Assembly (NCBI RefSeq): GCF_022682495.2
Contig: NC_071393.1
Location: forward strand, 101,111,010-101,175,009
DNA: 64,000 bases
Direction: 5' to 3'
Source of the DNA: Desmodus rotundus
Lineage: Eukaryota > Chordata > Mammalia > Chiroptera > Phyllostomidae
Positions 63,602 through 64,000 of this stretch are shown here, piece by piece (position 1 is the stretch's first letter; the number at the start of each line of letters is the position of its first letter). Position numbers and translations under genes: made by a program. The notes under the pieces are model-generated. The model saw nothing but the letters and a program-made list of their open reading frames with translations. It did not search any database and was not told the DNA's origin.

Positions 63602-64000
63602 GCCCCCAAACTGGGAGAAACCCACAGGGGAATGTGGTCCTGGGATCCTCTCCCATCTAAATAAGCTCCCCCTAGAGCTCAGAAGAAGGTGGAGGACACA
63701 GAAGCCTTGTGGTCAGCAAGGTTGTGGAGGCACCAGCCAAACAAGGGCCACTGCCCACATCAAAGAAGCTGGGCTTGAAAAGGCCCTGCACAGGAGCCTC
63801 TGAGGGACCCACAGAAGAACTTGCAAGGTCCCAAGACACAAAGGCAGCTACGACAGCAGCAGCCAAGTGAGAACTTCCCTCACCCCTCTCGCCACGTGGG
63901 CCCTCACAGAGCATGTAGAGAGGAGGGAATGCTGGGCAGGTGACAAGGAAAGGACAGTGACCCCTCTTCCATTCTGAAGGGTCATCAGAAGCAGGACTGA
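63602..64000. other. Intergenic, unique
   Basis: No gene or recognised repeat up to the window end. Confidence 0.45.

Overview
The window looks like nuclear DNA of a bat, probably Yangochiroptera. Seven tRNA-derived SINEs carry the Ves-type head (GGCTCAGTTGG), a B-box-like GGTTCGATTCC and the pyrimidine-rich tail typical of bat Ves elements. Old mammalian repeats (MIR, L2, MLT1, MLT2, MER5A, a Tigger-like fossil) fill much of the rest. The only protein-coding gene I can support is BMP4, on the minus strand.

Layout. 1-6.9 kb is the 3' flank of BMP4: mostly unique AT-rich DNA, with a U2 snRNA retro-fragment at 1624-1703 and an isolated GC-rich island at about 3.6-4.6 kb that holds a 27-G run and a perfect CRE. 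About 6.9-13.9 kb is BMP4, with four exons. Exons 1 and 2 are untranslated, exon 3 (9014-9393) carries the start codon, and exon 4 (to about 6903) encodes most of the prodomain, the furin site and the whole mature ligand. GC-rich sequence covers the region upstream of exon 2 and around exon 1. 14-28.5 kb is 5' flank with no Ves SINE, an AT-rich homeodomain-type motif cluster at 15.5-16.0 kb and a GC-rich block at 19.4-20.8 kb. 28.5-54 kb holds all seven Ves SINEs plus LTRs, L2, L1 and MIR. A repeat-poor stretch lies at 38.4-40.96 kb and a foldback built around a mariner remnant at 51.35-52.37 kb. 54-64 kb is gene-free with MIR, MER5A, L2 and an L1 3' end that has a clear target-site duplication.

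The most interesting signal is in the BMP4 5' leader. It holds three upstream reading frames, and a perfect-consensus internal splice donor in exon 1 could switch between them. One uORF has 59 codons and crosses the exon 1/exon 2 junction, one ends just past the BMP4 AUG, and one, if the internal donor is used, ends in an AUGA overlap with the BMP4 start. These frames are read directly from the sequence. Their use in translation is inference.
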